DNA from: Cristatella mucedo
Lineage: Eukaryota > Bryozoa > Phylactolaemata > Cristatellidae
NCBI GenBank assembly: GCA_009760855.2
Contig: WPIO01000049.1
Span: forward strand, 2,872,501 to 2,936,500
DNA: 64,000 bases
Reading direction: 5' to 3'
Under the pieces are notes generated by a model. It was not told the DNA's origin. It did no database searches and saw only the letters and a list, made by a program, of their open reading frames with translations. Shown piece after piece: positions 1 to 14,200 of this stretch. Positions within the stretch are counted from its first letter, which is position 1, and every line of letters starts with the position of its first letter. A program made the position numbers and the translations under genes.

Positions 1-499
1 CCCTACGTCACGGCGTTGCCCTGCCCTGTGCCCTCTCCTGGCACGGTCTGTCTGTGAAGAAAGATCGCTGCTGCAGCTTACAAGTCTCATCGTCCGTTCG
101 ATCAACGGCTGATGCGATCGCCCATTAAGCGATGGCACCGGCTGAAGGGCGATGGAACAAATGATGACCGGACGAGGGAGGCAGTCGCTCGTGGCGAGAC
201 GGCACTGTGTTGGGGAGCGGAGCGCCTCGCCTCATATTGCCTGCGCGCTCGCCGATTAAGGCCTCGTGCATCAGTGCCTTGAGCACCCCAGAGAGGCCTG
301 ATGGAGAGAGAATGCCTCAACAACCAACGATCGGCTCGGCAATCGAAGGAGCGAAGCGAGCTCTGCTCGCTTCGCTCTATGCTGAAGAACTGAGGCCCCA
401 TTCAATGATAGGAATCGAGCATCGCTGCCTGTAGTGAGGCTTCAAGCTAAGCGACCCGCTCAGAGCACTCTGGCCTTGCACTCTCTGCTTTGCGTTCAG
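1..499. other. No gene recognised
   Basis: This is moderately GC-rich, non-repetitive sequence. The open frames on either strand show no recognisable domain, and no opsin exon, LINE or SINE match was found by eye. It lies about 10 kb downstream of the last exon of opsin gene A, so it could be intergenic or belong to another gene that extends outside the window. Confidence 0.4.
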
Positions 500-1392
500 C
501 TGGCTGTGCCCTCTATTTCGTATTGCATATTGTGTATTTTTCTTTATTGCAAGTTGCACTTCACTCGGTAAACAGTATCCTGGTACATTTGTTTCTGACA
601 ATGGGCACAGGCATTCGTATTCACTGCACCACAATCCACTGTAATAGCAAGCCTGAAGTGTAATCGACTTGAATGAACAGCAAATGCATTCAAAAGGCAA
701 CGACAGATGAATGAGCTCTTGGGTTTCGTGGCATCGCTTCTAGATAATTACAATTGTCTCACTCAGTTCTCCAGCCATATGTGCATAATCTAGTGCAGCA
801 AGTGAAACTCCCATGAGCGCATCTACTCTACCTTCCGTGGCATTTCTGCTACATCTCACCTCGTATGTCTGAGCGTAAGTAGCTCCCGACCGAAAAATGC
901 ATCACTTTCAAAATCCTTCCTCTGATGCAGGCATGGCATTAACTCCGGCTTGCACCGGCCTACCTGTCCTTGACCTCTTTGCTGGCAGCATGCATCCAAA
1001 CCGCTCGTTTCGGGGTCTCCCAAATCCCCCTTCCCTCTCACTAAAATAAAGTCGTGTGATCATCCAGTGATCAGCTTGAGCGAACCAAAAGTACGGAACT
1101 TACTTCCGGCTACCTGAAGTACCTAGAGCGACCTTATAGCTTCAAGTCTCAATTAAGGAAGCTTCAGTTCAGGGTCGGCTTTTCCTTCGATAAAAGGAGC
1201 ATGCCTTTCCATTTATTTGTTCAGGTGTGTTTTTGTTCCGTGGCTGTGCATGCTAAATTTAGTGCACGTTACTCGCCCGACTACTTACCAAGCCCACCAG
1301 AGGGATCGGGTGCATGCATGATTGTTTTAGCATGCTAGCCTGGGCTTGATATAGGCTTATTTTTGCATGCTTAATGCTGCAAAAGTCAGTAA
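500..1392 (-). repeat. Dispersed repeat R1, copy a
   Basis: Read on the minus strand, this stretch matches 7560-8510 (plus) along nearly its whole length, and 46375-47265 in its first part and near its far end. The clearest shared blocks are GGTGGGCTTGGTAAGTAGTC followed by CTAAATTTAGCATGCAC, a block around CCGGAAGTAAG, and a block reading TGCCTGTGCCCATTGTC or close variants. Three copies in two orientations make it an interspersed repeat of about 0.9 kb. No protein domain or inverted termini were recognised, so its class is unknown. Confidence 0.65.
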
Positions 1393-3164
<1,772 letters not shown>

Positions 3165-5890
3165 GTTATATTATTAATCAATTGTAATGGTGCTCTAAGG
3201 ATGCTCAATCTCTTTCTAGGTACCTTACATTTGGTACGAGGATGCATGATTGAATGATTAGAGGAAGCATGCTCAATGTCAGCAAGCAGAACATGGACAG
3301 ATGTGATATGCGTAGGGTAAGCATGAAAGTGTGGTTAGTGGCAGTATGTAAGGTGTCTGCATTCATAAGCACAAACAGAGCGAATCAGTTGGACCAATTG
3401 AATTCTGTGATACATAGATGCATTGTAGTTTTTTAATGTGGTCAAAGTAGGGGATGTCGTGACTCCCGTCAGAAGTGAGTAGCAGGCTTTGGAAACATAG
3501 GAAGTAAAGGCACGGTCTCCGAAGGGTTTGAGGTTTGTACGAGGTATAAGTAAGCAATATATTCCGAAAAACGGGTGGTACTATGCTTGGCCTGATGATG
3601 GAGTATGTCGGAGAGATAGGCTGGAGCCATAGAATGAAGTGACCTAAAAGTGAGCGACAAAACCTTGAAGTCAATCCGTTGCTTGACTGGTAGCCAGTGC
3701 ACGTTAGCGAAAAGTGGTGTTATGTGGCAACTGCGATTCTCAAGACAGACAGACCATAGCTACAGAGTTTTGCACCGCCTGTAAAAGCCTGATTGTACAG
3801 GTCAAAATACCAGCAAGCAGTGAGTGTCAGAAGTACAGTCGGGCTGCCACAAATGCATGAACCAATTTAGGCGTGCTATCCTGTCTAAAAAAGCACACAT
3901 TGCAGCAATAATACGAACTTCAGTGTATGCTGACTTTACTGAGGATGGCTTGACTTGTCGATGTGGCCGTCTAAGGAAAGGTCGCTTTGGCACAGGACAC
4001 CCGGGCTTCATTCAGATTCAACAGGACATGTGCTGGCAGAGCCGATTGTGAGCGTTGACAACTTCCGTTTGTGAATAACACTTGGTTTTCCCATAACTAG
4101 TCAGTTTTTATCATTGTTAAATCTAAGACATTTCGCTGACATCTATGTGCAGATGTCATTAATACAAAAAGCAAGGGGCTTGTGAGAATTCGATGTGCTT
4201 GAGGGCTGAGTGCAATTAATGGAAAGGTAAAACAGAGTGTCATCTGCATAGAAGTGAAAGCTTAGATTTGGCCTGGCATTCACATTGACAAGAAGGAGAG
4301 TATAAACCATGAATCGAACCGGACTAAGCGCAAAACCCTGAATTACTTTATATTTCAGACTTTCCTCGGATGATATCGTCCAACTTTATCAATACTCCAT
4401 AGCCTTCCTTTGAGTTTTGATCTGAACAATTGCTATGCAGTGCCAGTAGTGCCCACGAGAAATTTGAGGCGCTCAAGTATAACTTGGTGATAAGTAATAC
4501 TACAAGCTGCGGTAAGATGGAGCAATTCAAGCAGTTATACTCACTCTAAGTTATTCCCTAACCCAGATGCACTGCTGGCTGTGCATAGTGATTAGCTCCA
4601 AAACCAGACTGCAACTTACTCGAAGGGCTTCAAGTTTCCATACATGAGGCAAGTTAGCCTGCCAACGCTCTTTCCAGTGTCTTTGCTAGGAGCCGTAGAA
4701 GAGAGACCGGGCAGAAGTTAGTCCAGTTATTTGGTCTAGTGTTTCTTTCCTGAGTTACGGGCTGACTAGCAGATTTTTGAAAGATGCTAGAACGTTACCT
4801 GAGGCGAAAATATGAAGTGTGAATAATAATAGTGATAAATATGTATGATGACAGTAATGCATGGCAGCAGCAGCAGATCGGTGCATCTAAGAACCTGTAC
4901 AGTATGAAGGTAGGGTCTGGAGGACTAGTTTTTTCCTTTAATGGGGTCATGAAATTTAGTAATGGGGTAACTAGTAGTCTTCTATAAATGAAGACATTGA
5001 CGTGCTGCATAGAATTATGGAACAGTATTAAAGAGGTGATTCTGCCACCCTATGGATGGACTCCCTGATCTTGTCTATCTTATTGACAAAGAAGCTGGAG
5101 AAGAGATCAGCTTGATTATCTCAAGGACAACAAGATTAGGATCATATCTGGGACTAATTAAGGAGAAGGTTTATCTTCGACATAAGGATTTTTCACGATG
5201 CATTTCTGATTGAACAATTTTTTTTAGAAGTTGGACTTGGCCTTTGATAGGATCGATTAGCACGATCAACGATAAGCCTAATAATAACAATAATAATAAT
5301 GCATTTGACAAAGTGCCCTCAGAGAGTTCAATCTCTTTCTAGGCGCTTTACATTTGCTGCAAATGGAGCCTGTCAGTGTACAGTCAGTCCTAATATTTTG
5401 TGTGCTTTTTCAAGCTTGGGGTTAGTAGACCTAGGTAGGTTAACGACTGTGGTAAACGTTAGGCTATACAGTTGGGGACGCACAGTGCATATATTCAGAG
5501 GTACAAACTCATCGAGCATGTCAACATGTGACAAGTTGTAGCAATCCAATAATGACAGGTCTAAGAGAGATCGAGCAGAATAGGAAAAGCTGATATTCTA
5601 GCACGGACTGTATTGATCTCAAGGGTCTTGTGGTTTCGCGATTCACAGCTGATTTTAGGTGATAAAGAGGGCAGACATTGTAGACCCAATGATTCCAAAG
5701 ACAAGCATTAGTATTGGACGCCTGAGCTACAGTGGGCGTTATTAAAACAATTCTAAAGAGAATCACAGCAACGCTTGAGAGAGAACGTGCTGAGTGGTTC
5801 GAGTCAATGCTAGGAATATCAAACGAGCGGGTTCTCAGCTAGCAGCCCCCGCCAAACATATGGGTTCTCAGCCAGTGCCCCCGTCGTCGG
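3165..5890 (-). mobile_element. LINE-A (L2/CR1-like) degenerate copy
   Basis: On the minus strand this reads as a decayed non-LTR retrotransposon. From 5890 down to 3165 come a short 5'-leader remnant (compare 55790-55900), the endonuclease/RT linker, eroded RT blocks, the C-terminal segment (shared with other copies as [20 protein letters not shown]), and the family's 3' UTR and tail near 3180-3240. Many stops and frameshifts are present. A second LINE-A tail is nested at about 5275-5388. Confidence 0.8.
5275..5388 (-). mobile_element. Solo LINE-A 3' tail nested in another LINE-A
   Basis: A (TAA)n-type start, then the characteristic tail motifs CTCAATCTCTTTCTAGGCGC and TTACATTTGCTGCAAA, sit inside the RT-linker of the larger minus-strand LINE-A. 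The linker resumes on each side: 5170-5265 and 5390-5510 match consecutive parts of 56960-56715 read backwards. This is therefore a severely 5'-truncated insertion of about 110 bp. Confidence 0.75.
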
Positions 5891-7559
5891 CTCTAGAGCA
5901 CTTTTCTTATGTCAATGCGTAAATCATGGCCTTAGCATCTGCAATAGCTTCAAGGAGTCCATTTAAATAAGGATAACAACAAGATGATAGATAGGTATGC
6001 ATGATCACAGCTGATAAGTAGGCTGCTAGCCGCCGGCGCATCTAACGCCCCTGCCACAGCGGCCGAATCCCAGCCCCAAGCCATTAGCATTTCGATGTCG
6101 ATAAGCACGCAATTTCTTAGGCGAGAGTCAAAAAATAAATAAATAAAATTAAAGCTGTCTTAGCTGTATTGGTTTCTGTATACAGCATTCGCACGAACTT
6201 TGATTTTCGGAAGAGAATTCGGTAACGGACAAGAAATGCTTGCAGTGCTTGGTGTCACGAGCGAGAATGGAATAATTGGTCTCTGGTATGGGGCACAGAG
6301 AGAACAATCTCTATCTGGGCGCTTTGCAACGGTCTGCATAAGAAAGAAGTACGCCCGAGAAAATCGCGATGTATACGTGTCAGCAGTAGTACTCTGGGTC
6401 ATCATCGAAGCCCGCAATGTAAGATTAGCTAAAAGGGCGTGGCCTCATTCGTTGGGTGTGTCTTCGCTGCCCAAAATTGTATTAATTAACAGCCAAGGTA
6501 GCGATCGGAAGTTAGCCTATCTCATCTTAATGTCAAATTAGCATGCGCCGTATGTTTATATTGTGCTTAAAGTTATATCTCTGCATCGTAGGATAGCCTG
6601 GTATTTTAAAGCCGGTATAAAGTCGTAGAAAGCAATAGCTCCTTTAGGGCATTATACAAAACCTAATTCGTATCACTAATATTTCTTGTTATTTCTTGCA
6701 AAAGTATCATTAGGAGCGTGATGAAGCTTCTGCATTAACTCTTGGCATTCAATGGTAAGCCATTTCCGGGAGAAATTTAATTCAGTGGCTTAACTAGAAC
6801 AAGAATGAGGCCACATGTACAAATCAGGAGTGATTCGTAAGATATAAATTTACAAAATAGCGATAGGTTTTGTTCTCAAAATTTTGCAAGAAATCTGGCA
6901 TACAAAATATTTTTTCATAGAGCAGTTTGACAAAAACTAATTCTGCTGGAAAATTGGCTTCTGGGTAGGCTTGGAACGTGCATCTGATTCTAATTACGGC
7001 ACAACTAAGTAATACAGAAAGACAGACTTTTTCCTAAAGGTACTAAAGAGAATTACTAAATTGTGTACCTATATTACCGGCACCGAAGTGTGCCTTAATG
7101 GAGCAATTGATGTGGAATTGAGCACCGTAGCTTTTATGTAGCTCCTTAGTCCAAGGTCAATATTTGCTTTTCCTGCTGTACCTGATCCCTCTACTTTAAG
7201 GTTTGCATTAACATTTTTTAATGCACGAAGCAAATCTTGAAGAGGCGGCTTGTTCAAGACTCAATAAAAGACTGAACAACTCAAGCATAATCGTGTCATC
7301 ACACCAATAATAGTTCAACAAGGGTCAGTGAGTGCTGTCTCTTCGCTGGCTCCATGAGAGCTGACAGATGACGTATAAGGCAATTCCTTAGCACATAATT
7401 GAAAGATGTGCAAACAGACCTCAACTTGTGTATTATTGACTGCAGTTGTAGGAGTTGTCAGCACACAATACCATCCGGCTCTACCGAAATGATTGGTATA
7501 GATATGTAAACTGGGCTCCACTAGCATAAGGCAGCGAGATGACAGCCTAGCAGAGTGCC
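5891..7559. other. No gene; one LINE-A tail relic at about 6285-6345
   Basis: Mostly unique, AT-rich sequence. A degenerate LINE-A tail can be read at about 6285-6345 on the minus strand (AGAGAACAATCTCTATCTGG followed by GCGCTTTGCAA). No coding domain was found elsewhere in the interval. Confidence 0.4.
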
Positions 7560-7788
7560 AAGCTAGTAGTCCCTGAAAACGTGATGTGCTTATGTCAATA
7601 CGTCACAAAGCACTATCGCTCAGACACCCACTGCCTCCGGTGGGCTTGGTAAGTAGTCGGGCGAGTAACATCACTAAATTTAGCATGCACAGCCATGGAA
7701 GCAAGACGCACCTGAACAAATAAATCGAAATACATGTTAAGTTTATTTTATTATTATAATATAATATAATGTATATATAATATAATTT

Positions 7789-7819
<31 letters not shown>

Positions 7820-8510
7820 ATATAATATAATTTATTATTTATTATATTTTATTTTATTCAATGTTAAGGCGAAGAAAAAGCTGATCGGAACTAAGGCATC
7901 TCGAATTGAAACTTGTACTCTGCAAGGTCGTCCTAGTTACGTCAGCTAGCCGGAAGTAAGGTCCATGCTTTGATTCTCTAGAGCTAATGACTGGATGATC
8001 ATGCGAGTTTAATTTAGTGAAGAGAGGGATTTAGGAGATTTATGAGACCCAGAAACGAGCGGTTTCTGATGCATGCTGAGATGAAGTATAGGTAAGCCTG
8101 TGCAAGCGAGTTAGAGCCACATGTGTGCCCGAGGAATGATTTTGAAATTGATTCAATTTCCGATTGGGAGCCATTAACGCTCAGACATTCGTGGTGAGAT
8201 GCGGCAAAACCGTCGTTGAAGGTGAATCTGAAGCACCTTGGAGACTGGCACTTGTTGATGACGAATGAGCCCACTTGACTGGAGTACGGCATGAGAAAAT
8301 GGCAATACTCTAGAAATGATTTTACGAAACCTTGAACTAATTTGTATTTTGGGAAAATTTGTGGTTGATTCAAGGGAATTGAAACACTGGACTGGGCCAT
8401 TACAGTCGATTGCCATGCAGTGATTGCAAACGCCTGTGACCAATGTCATACAGTCTTAAGATGAAACTGTGAACAAAGTATAGTTCAATACGCAATAGAT
8501 ATTGGGGCTT
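7560..8510 (+). repeat. Dispersed repeat R1, copy b
   Basis: Plus-strand counterpart of 500-1392. It contains an AT-rich block of about 110 bp at 7750-7862 (short runs of TATATAAT type) that is absent from copy a, so this block is either an expansion or an insertion. Downstream blocks (8010-8230 and 8395-8490) match copy a in order. No transposase or RT domain was seen. Confidence 0.65.
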
Positions 8511-8953
8511 CATGCTCAAGGTTCCAGGTCGTTTATCCACTGCTTGTAATACGGATTGAAGTAAGCACCCGTGGAGCCAGAGCGATCGGTATGCGTGCAA
8601 CGTGTGTGAGCGCACGAGCACAATAGCGAGAAATCTGGTGGGTACACTAGAACAATAGTGCTGTCTGTGTAGTAGGCATTCGAATCATGTAATTTGCATG
8701 TTTGAAATTCGGATTTGATTTCCTGTCGATTTGCATTGCAGTAGACAAGACTGAGTGAGCTTTGTTATTGTGCTTCTCTGCCATATATTCTCTGCCCGAG
8801 AATTGATGAAAGCCCAGCGGCAGGATGTCTGTTTGGCGCGTGGTAAATTTCAGTGACGGTGCACAGCGATTTTAAATAGAATCTCTGGCTACGCACCCTA
8901 GATTTCTCGTCGAGTGTAGCCTAATTAAGTGGACCGAGGCGGATATCTCGTCT

Positions 8954-9004
8954 CCTCCGAAATGAAAGGAGCGCGCTCGGGCCAGCCCTGCCCCATTTCG
9001 GAGG
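8954..9004. repeat. 11-bp perfect inverted repeat
   Basis: CCTCCGAAATG at 8954-8964 and its exact reverse complement CATTTCGGAGG at 8994-9004 are separated by 29 GC-rich bases, immediately upstream of a SINE1 copy. It could form a hairpin or mark the end of a small element. Its function is unknown. Confidence 0.6.
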
Positions 9005-9018
9005 CCTATATATTTAAT

Positions 9019-9196
9019 GGCACACTAGGTAAGGCGGTTGCTTTCTAGGTTGCTTTCACGACCTCGGTCCCGAGGTCGTGGGTTCGATTCCTGCGGTGGA
9101 CGATCCTTCATCACTACTGCAAGCGGTGGTGACAGCAGTAAAGGCTCTTCTGTCGCTATACAAAAAGAGGCTGTTAAATCAGCTAGTATTTTTTTA
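9019..9196 (+). mobile_element. SINE1, tRNA-derived, near full length
   Basis: It starts with a box-A-like segment (GGCACACTAGGTAAGGCGG). A 9-bp hairpin CGACCTCGG/CCGAGGTCG with a 2-base loop follows, then box B GGTTCGATTCC. A non-tRNA body ends in TATACAAAAAGAGGCTG and TTAAATCAGCTAGTATTT. At least five further copies in the window share this layout, which identifies a SINE family rather than a tRNA gene. An extra 16-base stretch near box A (TTGCTTTCTAGG) looks like a local duplication. Confidence 0.85.
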
Positions 9197-9689
9197 TATG
9201 ACCGGATGTGACCTACATGTGACCGGACCTAAATGTGACTTCGTCGTGCAGCTCTTTTCGGGACGCCCTGTCGTCACTCGGTGCTTGACTAGGATGCTGC
9301 AAATTTTCTAGAAGTGAAATCAGCGAACGCCTAGAGCGTAGTGCTAGCTCTGTGCCCTCTCTGGGCCCAACGTCCGCACGCCAAGCGACGGAGCTGCGTG
9401 CGAGGCTTGCACGGGGCGAGAGATTCGGTAAGGCGCTGAACCTTGAAGCCTCATCATCGTCGGAAGCGAGGCTCGCACTACAAGCGACCGCGGCCGCCCT
9501 CCCGCCTGGTGGCGGGGGGGGGCGGTGAGCTTCACTCGCCGTCCGCCAACGCAAGCTAATCCTGGAATTTCGTAGCACCGATCGTCGCTTCTCCTTCAGA
9601 ATGCGCCGGAGTTCGATGCATTCAGTCGAATCAATTTCGCGAGCCCGGAGCGAGGCACTCCGCTTGTCGCTCGAGGTCTTCACCCAAGA

Positions 9690-9835
9690 GGTAAAGCACT
9701 CGCTTTTCACGATTCAGGTCGCGGGTTCAAGTTCAGCAGTGGGCGATCACTTTCTATCGCCCACGGCAGGCGGCGGCGATAGCCGTTTAAGCTCTTCCAC
9801 CACTATGCAAGAGAGGCTGTTGAAATCACATGATC
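9690..9835 (+). mobile_element. SINE1, diverged copy
   Basis: Box A region reads AGAGGTAAAGCACTCGC and box B reads GGTTCAAGTTC. The body ends AGAGAGGCTGTTGAAATCA, matching the family end. The central hairpin is degraded, so this copy is older than the one at 9019. Confidence 0.7.
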
Positions 9836-10934
9836 AGCGCCATCGCTCGATGAGCGATCAGCTCAGGTCGGACGCGATCGTCAGTCACCAACGAGCAGCC
9901 CAGATCAAATGCCTCAAACAGTGTGGGAGCGCTGGAGCGCGCGAAACCGCTCAGACGTGCTTTGGTGCATGTGCCATCCGTCGCTTCCTATTTCAGCGAG
10001 CTTGCTTCCACCAGGATAAGGCGCCGTCTGTGTTCTAACTCACTGATTGGACTGAGGAAATAAAACGTTCGCCTGTTACGACGGACGTAAAGTCAGACCT
10101 TTGAATTCCGACGACGTGGACTCGGGCTCTGTGACGTATGTAAAGTGCCTGGATAGGGATTCAGCTCTCTGAGGGTTCTGTGCATGTGAATTTTGTATTT
10201 TTACATTATTTGAGCTAAAGCCGTTGACGCGGCGATGCGGACAGTGTGACCTCGGCATGGGGAGGCTTGGCAAAATGATGGCTCGGACAGAGTGATGCCA
10301 TAACGTCAGCAAGAGCGTTCTCGTGCACGTAGATGTAGGTGCCGTAATTGTGACGACGACAGGCGTTCGGCTCACTGACGGAGCGAGCGAAGGAGAGTCC
10401 GTCCATGAGCGTGCACAAACACGATCCAGGCGCTGCTTGCGGGAAAGAATTGTGCTACGTCCATGACATACACACGGATATCAATGTAGAAATAGACAGC
10501 GTAGCCACGGACTTATATGTATGCGTCGGCACCGACGTAGCACATAGACGCGCAGGTGAGCATGGGCTCAGACGTGACGGACGTAGCTAGAGGCTCATAG
10601 ACCTAGCAGAGACATAGACAGAGGCATAATCCGAACGAAATATTCATAGGCATTGACATAACACATAGACATACTTATAGACATGGATTAAAAAGCGGAC
10701 ACGGATGCAGGAAAAGACGTGGACATGGACAAAGACATAGACGTACACGTCGACCGGACAGACCACAAAAAGGAAACGGTTAATCGGCGCTTAGGAACTT
10801 GAGGCTGAACCTCTAAGCCGTTACTGAGACATTGCGTCGGCGCCGCTCGTGGTAAAGCCGAACCCAATTCGGAACCGAGCGTGATGCTCACGTTCGCTGA
10901 ATCGCGTTTTCGAGCTCTTTTGACGTCGGCGGAG
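9836..10934. other. 3' flank of opsin gene A
   Basis: A LINE-A-type tail is recognisable at about 10125-10195 (TATGTAAAGTGCCTGGATAG). About 10460-10740 is rich in a degenerate GACATA-like hexamer. The stretch 10735-10830 matches 48890-48970 downstream of gene B (ACCGGACAGACC and AGGAAACGGTT), so the two genes share their 3' flanks. No separate gene was recognised. Confidence 0.5.
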
Positions 10935-11285
10935 CTAATTGACAGCAGGCTCAGCGGCCATTGGAACTCGCTCGGCGCTGCGGTTTAGCGAGAACTCGAG
11001 GTGTAAACCACTAGCAACTTCGTCGCCACCACTGCCGCCGCAACTGAGGAATGTCCGGAACGAAATCCTTGAGAAGAGAAGTCGCAGCTGAGCCTTGTGG
11101 TATCGGCTCGTCAGAAGCAGAATCGAGCCGTTCGCCAGCGGCGATAGCTTGCACAGGATTGCCGGGATTGCCAGAACAACTGGTGATACTCGAGTTACGC
11201 CGTGGCCGCCGAACGCGGCATAGAAGCCGACGGCGGCGTACGGAGTCCAGCAGGTGATAAGCGAAGAGCCGACCAGAATGACCAC
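10935..11285 (-). CDS. Opsin gene A exon 5 (TM6, TM7, C-tail)
   Basis: 351 nt including a TAG stop, with acceptor CACTTCAG|GTG. It encodes TM6 ([12 protein letters not shown]), the loop [10 protein letters not shown] and TM7 ([18 protein letters not shown]). A Gly/Ser/acid-rich tail ends EPAVN. The tail diverges from gene B by a reading-frame change near its end. Confidence 0.88.
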   Translation of the reverse strand: MVILVGSSLITCWTPYAAVGFYAAFGGHGVTRVSPVVLAIPAILCKLSPLANGSILLLTSRYHKAQLRLLFSRISFRTFLSCGGSGGDEVASGLHLEFSLNRSAERVPMAAEPAVN

Positions 11286-14200
11286 CTGAAGTGGCGGCAC
11301 TAGATGCTATCACGCTTGACGCGGCAGCTGTGACAGCCGCCTGGGCAACAGCGGTTGACAAGGGTCACACAGTGCACTGTCATTTGCAATCAAAAAAGCA
11401 GCTTTTCACCAAGAATTTGTTTCGTTTGTTAGCGATGGAATGCCGCAGATTGTGGTATTCGCTCGAACTGCTGCAATCTATCTTTAGCTATCTTAGTAGA
11501 ACTCGTAATAACGCGGATTCGTGGGCAATATTGTGTGCACAGATATAATGTACATAAGATCTTTATTCCAATAATTTTTTAGTAAGGCGCAGCTAATTTA
11601 TAATGGATTTAACGTGAACTACAGTGGAATGTAGTGGGTTGCAGTACACTCCTCCATCTTTGCAGCTCATTTGCATTAGGGCGTGAGCGCACATGATATT
11701 GATTTGGCGGAATGACGAAATCAAAGATGTATAACAATATCCGTTTAAATTTGACTTCGGCAATGTTAATGTTCTGTCAAGTTTAGGCTAATTAGAGCAG
11801 CTTGCTATAGATTGCCTTAATTCATCGAACCCCCAAACAGCATGCGGCTGCGGCTTTGGTGGCAGCGTAGGTAAAAAACATCACCGTTCGGTGCGTTTGA
11901 CCTGCGCCAGCGGCGAGCGAGCTCCCTGGCGACGCACTGAGCAGCGTGGGAACTTTAATCGCTCAGGAAAATTTAATAGCATTGTTTCACAAGTTTCAAC
12001 TTTCACAATCACCACGAGAAGAATCCATCAAGTTTAGGCAAGCTAGCTACGTAGTCATAGCAAGATGTATGAGCTACATTATATTATACTGTTAATTTAC
12101 TGTTGCAAACAAAATTGAGTAATTACTTAACGGTAACAAAAAGTTGCTGTATTATTATACAAGTTGCATGGCGGGAAGAGTTGCGAAAAAGTAACGAACA
12201 ACTGCGGAATAAAATTCAGTCCAGGACGCCACGCACGGCCGCGAGGGTCTCACGAATAACTGTGACTAACTGAAAGGCAGATGCTATTTTAGAAAGAAAC
12301 GTAACAAAACCGATTTTGATTCCAAATTATACAGAATGGTGTTTCACGTTTCACATTTCACGTTCAACGTTTCAAAGTTTCACGTTCAACGCGTTCACAT
12401 GCTATTGCTTATAGCAGCCCAACCCAGTGAACAGCCCGAAATAATTTAATCGCCATACAGCTACCATTTCTACGAAGAGTTTCATGCAACTGCGGTTTTA
12501 ATTTCTGATAGTAGAAAATAGATTTCAAGGCTTACCCGCAAGATTTCATGCGATTGCGCTCGCATCCAGATGCTGCGGCCTGGAAAGGCCTAGGTCAGCC
12601 AGCGCCTTTGCATAAATGAACTGTTATATGAATGCACTTCACGCTATATGCATTTCGTAACTACGCTTTTGATTCCAAACGATAGAACACGAACTTTCGG
12701 GTTTAACCGAAAAAAATTCGTGCAATTGGAAAACCGCATTACATTTAAAGGCTACATCCATAATACTGCTTTCTGAAAATGTTGTACCTCAATCGCAGTT
12801 GCACTTTGCCTAATGTGGCAAAACCAGCTATATTGCAGTTTGTAATTTGACTGCAGTACCAGCCACCGCAGACCATTTCGTGAAAACGCACCAGCGTTAT
12901 TGCACGAAATACTCTGAGTAAACCCGTAACACTGCTTTCTATATTGTGGAATCAATACCGCAGTTTCTTGACGTCTATCGTGAAAATTGCAGTTTTATTT
13001 TCAATAAAAGCTTAGGAATGGGCTGTGCCAACGGAGGCCACAGCCCGAGAACGGCCATATGCTATGCAATCAAATTTAGTAAATCATGAACACTGTTTTC
13101 TATAATGCAGAGTCAAAGTCAAAGTGTCATTATGCTTATCGTGGAATTGTTAACTGTATCGTAGTTCGATTATTTTACAGAGGCTGCTGGTTTGGGCCTT
13201 TTAAAAGACCATAGTTTAAGAACGTTGCCATACCCTAAGCTATGACATCGGGATGGTAAACCTGAAACACCGCATTCTATAATGTGGAAATACAAACCGC
13301 AGTTTCAGGAAGCCTAGCACTTTAGCTGCAGCTGTATCTCAGTTAGATAATGCTTGTTGGCCTTCTCCTACGGAGTCTCATGCACGAGGCTTCATTGCAC
13401 AATAGCAAGAACTTTTGTGAGTACACCCACAGCAACCAAATCTCTGATTTCTCCGATCTCGTTTCGATTCTGCCTGCAAGAAACCGATCCTTCCCCGTTA
13501 TGGGTGATTTCAACGTTCACTTTGATAACTTATCGGACACGTTCAGCACTAATTTTCGTGCAAAGACTGACTCATTGTCTCTTGTGGCTCAAGTACATGG
13601 CCCTACTCACATCAAGGGTCACACACTCGACCAGATTTTCTCATACAACTACACTTTGTCATCACCGATTATTAACAAATCCTGCTTATCTGACCAAATG
13701 TAGGTCTCATTCAATCTACAGTGTGTGCCCACCTCCTCCTCTAACATAACCTGTAAATCGCGAGACCTCAAGACCCTTGACATCGTTGCTGTCCGTGCGA
13801 GAATATCTGCTTCGTCTCTGCTGCTCAGTCCTCCCTCCGATCTGTTATCATTGGTAGAGAGCTAGAACACGACACTAGCTGACACGCTTGACGATTTTGC
13901 ACCTCTGACTAAGCGCACTGTGTGCCCTCGCCCAGACGTCCCACAGTTTGCCACAGACATTAAACTAGCCAGGTCTACTAAGGACTAGCTTTAAAAAGCA
14001 AACAAAAAATCAGGACTGACTGTCCAATTACAGGCATATGAAGACTACTTTAGGTCGTACCAATCGATCCTAGCAAATGCCAATTGTAGCTTCTTTAAGA
14101 AAAGTTGTTGAATCATAGATGCACAATCCGAAAATGCTGATGTTGACGATTACCCATCTCCTCAAGCGCTCCCAGATTAGCTCTTTACCTGATGATCCTT

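Noticed and set aside
9040-9110. tRNA gene suggested by box A, hairpin and GGTTCGATTCC
   Set aside because: The acceptor stem does not close, and the same sequence with a common non-tRNA end recurs at six other loci, so it is a SINE.
12340-12402. TTTCACGTT-rich short repeat as a regulatory array
   Set aside because: A handful of irregular units inside an intron; a simple minisatellite is sufficient explanation.
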